Of a stretch of 36,319 nucleotides of DNA, positions 31,651 to 36,319 are shown one piece after another. The notes beneath the pieces are model-generated. The model made no database searches. It saw only the letters and a list, made by a program, of their open reading frames with translations, and was not told the origin of the DNA. The stretch is taken from positions 1 to 36,319 of the forward strand of contig JAKSDI010000110.1 in NCBI GenBank assembly GCA_022360175.1, read 5' to 3'. Every line of letters begins with the position of its first letter. Within the stretch, counting starts at the first letter, position 1. The stretch comes from Chitinophagales bacterium (lineage in GTDB: Bacteria > Bacteroidota > Bacteroidia > Chitinophagales > Saprospiraceae). The translations under genes and the position numbers were made by a program.

Positions 31651-34239
31651 ATGATCAATCTATTCAGAAAAAATAAAGAAGAGCTTAGTACCTATGAACG
31701 CATTGCCAGGTGGATGTGGATACTGGCTATTGCAGCCATGCTAGGTACAATGCTTGTATTTCTGGGCTTATCCTTTTCGGATTTACCTTCAATACGCCAA
31801 CTGGAAAATCCCAAGAGTGAAGAAGCCACCCAGGTTTTTGCCGCTAATGGAGAGGTAATTGGTCGTTATTATACAGAAAATCGGGTGCCGGTTTCTTATG
31901 ATCAACTATCTCCTCATCTGGTGAACGCATTGATCGCTACTGAGGATGAACGTTATCACGAGCATTGTGGAATCGATTATCGGGCTTTGGGACGTGCTAT
32001 CTTCAAAACAGGAGTACTGGGGCAAGAAAGTTCAGGAGGAGGAAGTACAATCACACAGCAGTTGGCCAAATTACTGTTTACGGGAGTAGCATCTAAATCG
32101 ATTGTTGAACGGATCGTTCAAAAGCTCAAAGAATGGATTATTGCCGTTCGCCTGGAACGCCGATATACGAAGGAAGAAATCATAGCGATGTACCTTAATA
32201 AATTCAGTTTTATTAATGGAGCATACGGTATCAAAGCTGCTTCTGAAATTTACTTTGGCAAAACGCAGGACTCATTAGATATTAATGAAGCTGCTATGCT
32301 GGTGGGAATGCTTAAAAACCCATCCCTTTATAATCCACTAAGAAGGCCGGAAAGAGTACAACATCGCAGGATGGTTGTATTGAAGCAGATGCAAAAAAAT
32401 GGATTGATTACGCAAGAAGAGTATGATAATCTAAGGGAAGAACCTCTGGGAGTTAATTATAGCAGACAGAGCCACGTAGATGGTATTGCCCCTTATTTCC
32501 GAATGGAAGTAGCGAAGGATGTTAAGAAGATACTGGAACGCCCTGAATGCCTTCAATCAGACGGAACATCATATGACATTTATCGGGATGGCTTACGAAT
32601 CTATACGACGATTGATGCTAATATGCAACGCATTGCGGAGGAAACAATGGTAGAGCACATGGCCAAGGTGCAAAAGGCTTTTTGGAAAACCTGGAGTGTC
32701 GTAAATAAAGATCCATGGGAGTACAAGGAATGGAATTCTGAAACGGAAGTTCCTGTAGAGATTCGTAAACAATCCCTGAATAAGCTGGTGCGTAACTCAG
32801 ATCGCTATCAGACCCTAAGAGCGAGATACCTCAACAAGGTGATTGCCAATATCAATAAAAGCAATGACCTGGAATTTCATGCGGATGATCGGGAAGTAGA
32901 GCGAATTGTTAGAGATCGAGAAGAAAAAGACGTTATATCTGATTTGGTAAATCGCAAGCTGATTAGCTCTAGCCTTGCGGCAAAATACAGACAGGTACAA
33001 CGCTCTGAACACTATCCGGAATTGGAAAGTCAATGGTATGCCTTGCAGGAGGAAGTAAAAAGGCAATTTAGTACTGAATATGAGATGAAGGTGTTTGCTT
33101 ATAATGATAAAATGGAAGCAGACACGGTGATGACACCAATGGATTCGATCAAATACCACCGTATGTTTTTACAAACGGGAATTTTAGCAGTAGACCCTGT
33201 AACGGGATACGTCAAAGTATGGGTAGGGGGAATCAACTATAAATATTTCCAGTTTGATCACAATCGTACCAGCAGGCAGGTCGGATCTACATTCAAGCCC
33301 TTTGTTTATGCTACAGCTATTGCTCAACAGGGCTTTTCACCTTGTTATGAAGTCTATGACTTACCCCAGACGATAAACCCTGGTGATGGAACGTTCTATC
33401 TAGCAAAATCCTGGACTCCTGATAATGCAGATGGTAAGTTTACAGGCCAGTTGATGACCCTTAAAGAAGGGCTGCGCAAATCCAAAAATACGGTTTCTGT
33501 GCACCTGATGAAGCAATTGGGAGATACGGACCCTGTAAGAGGCCTGGCGCATCAAATGGGCATTGATAGTTCTGCTCGTTATCCAAATGGCCGTTTTCGG
33601 GTGCCTAAGCAACCTTCTATTTGCCTGGGAGCTACAGACCTTACCAATATGGAAATGACTGGGGCCTACACTACATTTGCAAATAATGGAATCTATAACA
33701 AGCCCATTTATATACAGCGGATAGAAGATAAAAATGGCCGTATTATTTATGAAGAATTCCCGCAGGAACGTACTGCCATGAACCCAAATGCTAATTATGT
33801 AATGGTTGAGATGCTGAAATATGCAGCAGGAGGATTGGGTATTAAGAGCCATGCAGGTGGCAAAACAGGAACTACGAATGATTATGTGGATGGATGGTTT
33901 ATGGGGATTACCCCCAATCTTGTAGTAGGCACCTGGGTAGGAGGAGAAGACCGCTGGATACGCTTCCGTTCTCTTCTTTATGGACAGGGAGCATTCATGG
34001 CAAAACCATTTTTCAAAAAGTTTATCAAAAAACTCGAAAATACAGAGGATATTGACTACGATCCTACTGCTCAATTCCATCGTCCACCAGGCAATATCGG
34101 AATCGAAATGAACTGCGATGAATATCAAATGCAGGCACTTGATTTCGGTGATAATGAGTTTGAAAATGAGGGTTTCTCTGAAGATATGTTTGGAGATGAA
34201 AATCCATTGGAAGAAGAAGAGAACGAAGAAGAGTTTTGA
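31651..34239 (+). CDS. penicillin-binding protein 1A (transglycosylase/transpeptidase)
   Basis: This 862-aa bifunctional class A PBP polymerises and cross-links peptidoglycan in the periplasm, anchored by one membrane segment (~24-46). The GT51 domain has the catalytic Glu98 in ATEDERYHEH, then GGSTITQQLAKLL, RRYTKEEIIAMYLN and AAMLVGMLKNPSLYNP. The transpeptidase domain has the nucleophile Ser546 in STFK, Ser611-Lys612-Asn613 (SxN) and Lys738-Thr739-Gly740 (KTG), so all catalytic motifs are intact. A charged helical insertion (~340-500) lies between the two domains, as in other Bacteroidota PBP1A proteins. The C-terminal ~40 residues are strongly acidic (EENPLEEEENEEEF-like). It is followed 23 bp later by a HEAT/cyclophilin lipoprotein. 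Confidence 0.96.
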   Translation: MINLFRKNKEELSTYERIARWMWILAIAAMLGTMLVFLGLSFSDLPSIRQLENPKSEEATQVFAANGEVIGRYYTENRVPVSYDQLSPHLVNALIATEDERYHEHCGIDYRALGRAIFKTGVLGQESSGGGSTITQQLAKLLFTGVASKSIVERIVQKLKEWIIAVRLERRYTKEEIIAMYLNKFSFINGAYGIKAASEIYFGKTQDSLDINEAAMLVGMLKNPSLYNPLRRPERVQHRRMVVLKQMQKNGLITQEEYDNLREEPLGVNYSRQSHVDGIAPYFRMEVAKDVKKILERPECLQSDGTSYDIYRDGLRIYTTIDANMQRIAEETMVEHMAKVQKAFWKTWSVVNKDPWEYKEWNSETEVPVEIRKQSLNKLVRNSDRYQTLRARYLNKVIANINKSNDLEFHADDREVERIVRDREEKDVISDLVNRKLISSSLAAKYRQVQRSEHYPELESQWYALQEEVKRQFSTEYEMKVFAYNDKMEADTVMTPMDSIKYHRMFLQTGILAVDPVTGYVKVWVGGINYKYFQFDHNRTSRQVGSTFKPFVYATAIAQQGFSPCYEVYDLPQTINPGDGTFYLAKSWTPDNADGKFTGQLMTLKEGLRKSKNTVSVHLMKQLGDTDPVRGLAHQMGIDSSARYPNGRFRVPKQPSICLGATDLTNMEMTGAYTTFANNGIYNKPIYIQRIEDKNGRIIYEEFPQERTAMNPNANYVMVEMLKYAAGGLGIKSHAGGKTGTTNDYVDGWFMGITPNLVVGTWVGGEDRWIRFRSLLYGQGAFMAKPFFKKFIKKLENTEDIDYDPTAQFHRPPGNIGIEMNCDEYQMQALDFGDNEFENEGFSEDMFGDENPLEEEENEEEF

Positions 34240-34262
34240 AAAGCTATAACACTATACTATAA

Positions 34263-36275
34263 ATGAATCGAACGACCCATTTATTATTATTTGCTCTAAC
34301 GCTAATCTTATTACAATGGGCATGTGTGCCCCCTTCTAGCAAGGTGAAAACCGAAATTACTCTCGATTCATCTGACCCTGAATTTCAGTCTATCATTGAT
34401 TTTCAGGATCGACAGGAGAAGGATAGTCTATATGTTTATTTTCAACACAAAGACCCCAGTTATCGTTATCTGGCCGTCATGGCTTTTGCTTCTATCCAGG
34501 ATTCTACAGCTATCGATTCATTAGCAGCTTTACTTGCAGATCCGGTAGATAAAGTTAGAGCAGCGGCGGCCTATGCTATTGGGCAGTCTAAAGGGAATAG
34601 TAGCCAGCGTATCTTGATTAATGCTTTTAATAGAAACGACACTGCCGGAGACTTCGCACTAAGTAATCGGGCGATCCTTGAGAGTATCGGGAAGTGTGGC
34701 GATGAGGAAATGTTAGCTGCTCTTAGTACGGTAAGTACCTACACTCCTCGGGATACCTTTTTACTGGAAGGGCAATCATGGGGGATATATCGTTATGCAC
34801 TGAGGGGGATTAATGTGCCAGAAGGAACAGACAGGATGCTGGAATATTTGAAGGGAACCGAATATCCTGAGAAAGTCCGTTTGATTGCAGCACACTATCT
34901 TTCTCGAAGCAGAAATATTAAACTGGACTCATTAGATGGCGTAACAATTGCTAATACATTTACTAGCTCTAGTTCACCAGATATACGCATGGCATTAGCT
35001 ATCGCACTGGGAAAAGTTAAAAATTCAGCCGCCTTACAAACGCTGTTACAACAATATAAAAAAGAGGATGATTATCGGGTAAAAGCAAACATCCTTAGTG
35101 TATTGGGCAATTATGACTATATCGATGTACAAACCCTGGTTATAGAAGCACTAAAGGATCCTAATTTACATGTTTCCCGCAGGGCAGTACAGTATTTTAT
35201 TGATCATGGGGCGGGAGCAGATGCTACCTTTTATTGGCGTACTGCGAAAGATACACTTCCCTGGCCTATACAAATAGGTTTGTATCAGGCAACCAACAAG
35301 CATTTACCTGCTTATTATGTCGACTATCGAGATGCCATTAATTCAGAGTTGCGCCAACGATACCGCACAGCATCGTCAACTTATGAAAAAGCGGCTACCT
35401 TGCAAGCCCTGGCTGAATTTCCATGGAATTATCGTTATATCTACAGAGAAGGTTTTAAATCGGAATTGCCTAGTATACGTACAGCAACCATGGAGGCCTT
35501 ATCTACCATTAGCAATAGAAGAGATTTTAGATCTTATTTTGGAGGGAGCTATCGTGCGGTGCGGCGAGATTTGTTATCCTACTTCCTGGAAGCAATGGAA
35601 TCTGGAGATCCGGCTATGATTGCGATAAGTGCTACTGCTTTACGCAATGAAAGAATGAATTATGAGGACCACATTGATAGCCTGACTATGCTCAGGGGCA
35701 TATTGGAAGAACTGGAATTGCCCAAAGAGATAGAAACGTATAATGAATTGCAACATACAATCGCTTTTTTAGCAGGAGAGGCAGCACCAACTCCTCTTAC
35801 ACCGGAGTACAATCATGAAATTGACTGGTCTATGCTTGGCCGGATTGCAAATGGAGAGCATGCGATTATTAATACTTCAAAAGGAGCTATTGAATTAGAA
35901 TTTCTACCGGATGCGGCACCGGGCACAGTTATTAACTTTATTGCTCTGGTACGGCAAGGATTTTATGAAAATAAGACTTTTCATCGGGTAGTCCCTAATT
36001 TTGTAATACAGGGAGGTTGCCCAAGAGGAGATGGCTATGGAAGCCTGGATTATTCGATTCGTTCCGAATTGCCACATCTGCATTATGATGCGGAAGGCTA
36101 TGTGGGGATGGCATCTTCAGGTAATCATACAGAATGTACGCAATTCTTTATTACACATTCTCCAACTCCTCATTTGGATGGCCGCTATACCATTTTTGCA
36201 AAAGTGGTGAAAGGAATGGAGGTGGTGCACGATATTCAAATGGGAGACAATATCGAGTCAATTTCGATTGATTAG
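34263..36275 (+). CDS. HEAT-repeat peptidyl-prolyl isomerase lipoprotein
   Basis: This 670-aa protein starts with a lipoprotein-type signal (LLLFALTLILLQWAC, Cys21). The lipobox is not canonical at -3, but the position and the downstream linker fit. Residues ~60-510 are HEAT-like helical repeats (DKVRAAAAYAIGQSK, PDIRMALAIALGKVK, PNLHVSRRAVQYFIDH), expected to bind protein partners. Residues ~535-665 are a cyclophilin domain with the catalytic Arg575 in FHRVVPNFVIQGG, followed by QFFITHSPTPHLDGRYTIF and VVHDIQ. It probably catalyses proline cis-trans isomerisation in the periplasm or at the outer membrane and helps envelope proteins fold. Its 23-bp distance from the PBP1A gene suggests an operon. 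Confidence 0.93.
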   Translation: MNRTTHLLLFALTLILLQWACVPPSSKVKTEITLDSSDPEFQSIIDFQDRQEKDSLYVYFQHKDPSYRYLAVMAFASIQDSTAIDSLAALLADPVDKVRAAAAYAIGQSKGNSSQRILINAFNRNDTAGDFALSNRAILESIGKCGDEEMLAALSTVSTYTPRDTFLLEGQSWGIYRYALRGINVPEGTDRMLEYLKGTEYPEKVRLIAAHYLSRSRNIKLDSLDGVTIANTFTSSSSPDIRMALAIALGKVKNSAALQTLLQQYKKEDDYRVKANILSVLGNYDYIDVQTLVIEALKDPNLHVSRRAVQYFIDHGAGADATFYWRTAKDTLPWPIQIGLYQATNKHLPAYYVDYRDAINSELRQRYRTASSTYEKAATLQALAEFPWNYRYIYREGFKSELPSIRTATMEALSTISNRRDFRSYFGGSYRAVRRDLLSYFLEAMESGDPAMIAISATALRNERMNYEDHIDSLTMLRGILEELELPKEIETYNELQHTIAFLAGEAAPTPLTPEYNHEIDWSMLGRIANGEHAIINTSKGAIELEFLPDAAPGTVINFIALVRQGFYENKTFHRVVPNFVIQGGCPRGDGYGSLDYSIRSELPHLHYDAEGYVGMASSGNHTECTQFFITHSPTPHLDGRYTIFAKVVKGMEVVHDIQMGDNIESISID

Positions 36276-36319
36276 TACTCTCTTACTTAAATTTACTCGA
36301 GAATTTAAATTTTAAAAAA

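Noticed and set aside
33400-34128. 242-codon minus-strand open frame
   Set aside because: It is antisense to the transpeptidase domain of PBP1A, which has all its catalytic motifs.
36276-36319. Terminator after the HEAT/cyclophilin gene
   Set aside because: Only a 7-bp all-AT inverted repeat (36287-36293 with 36303-36309) is present. It is too weak, and the window ends here.

Overview
The window looks like a chromosomal segment of a Bacteroidota bacterium. The evidence is a set of very large secreted proteins, each ending in a type IX secretion (T9SS) C-terminal sorting domain, AT-rich intergenic DNA without clear Shine-Dalgarno sites, and Bacteroidota-style penicillin-binding and HEAT/cyclophilin proteins. 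HYR, MAM, DUF7933-like and DUF1349-like modules suggest a Saprospiria/Lewinella-like lineage; that placement is inference. No rRNA, tRNA, CRISPR array or transposase gene was seen.

Layout. Bases 1-927 hold no convincing gene but contain an imperfect ~300-340 bp direct repeat and a foldable inverted repeat. From 928 to 24190, five secreted proteins lie head-to-tail on the minus strand: a subtilisin-like S8 protein (1716 aa), a 2357-aa CUB/DUF7933 stalk protein, a 675-aa acidic beta-helix protein, an 854-aa protein and a 1601-aa HYR protein. Their N-terminal heads differ completely, but all five end in the same ~285-residue cassette (DUF1349-like lectin-fold module plus T9SS sorting tail). Most also share near-identical HYR repeats, and their terminator hairpins fall into two related sequence groups. 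This family grew by tandem duplication and domain shuffling. A sixth, smaller T9SS protein (24602-25513) shares the head of the 1601-aa protein but has a different tail.

Next come an intracellular leucine-rich-repeat protein (25850-26473) and a compact minus-strand cluster (26758-29070): a 74-aa acidic protein, a PAPS-type sulfotransferase and two tandem phage-tail-collar (MdpB-like) proteins. This cluster is the second candidate for a poorly described system. A YhhN/TMEM86-type membrane protein follows (29509-30198). After a divergent intergenic region with a GC-rich interspersed repeat, a plus-strand group begins: aroB, penicillin-binding protein 1A, and a HEAT-repeat/cyclophilin lipoprotein. 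This reads as conserved core (aromatic amino acids, peptidoglycan synthesis, envelope protein folding).

The spacers also carry mobile or structured DNA: a probable 162-bp MITE (19198-19359) with a TAA target duplication, three copies of a GC-rich interspersed repeat (16056, 19026, 30303), and several perfect or near-perfect inverted repeats.
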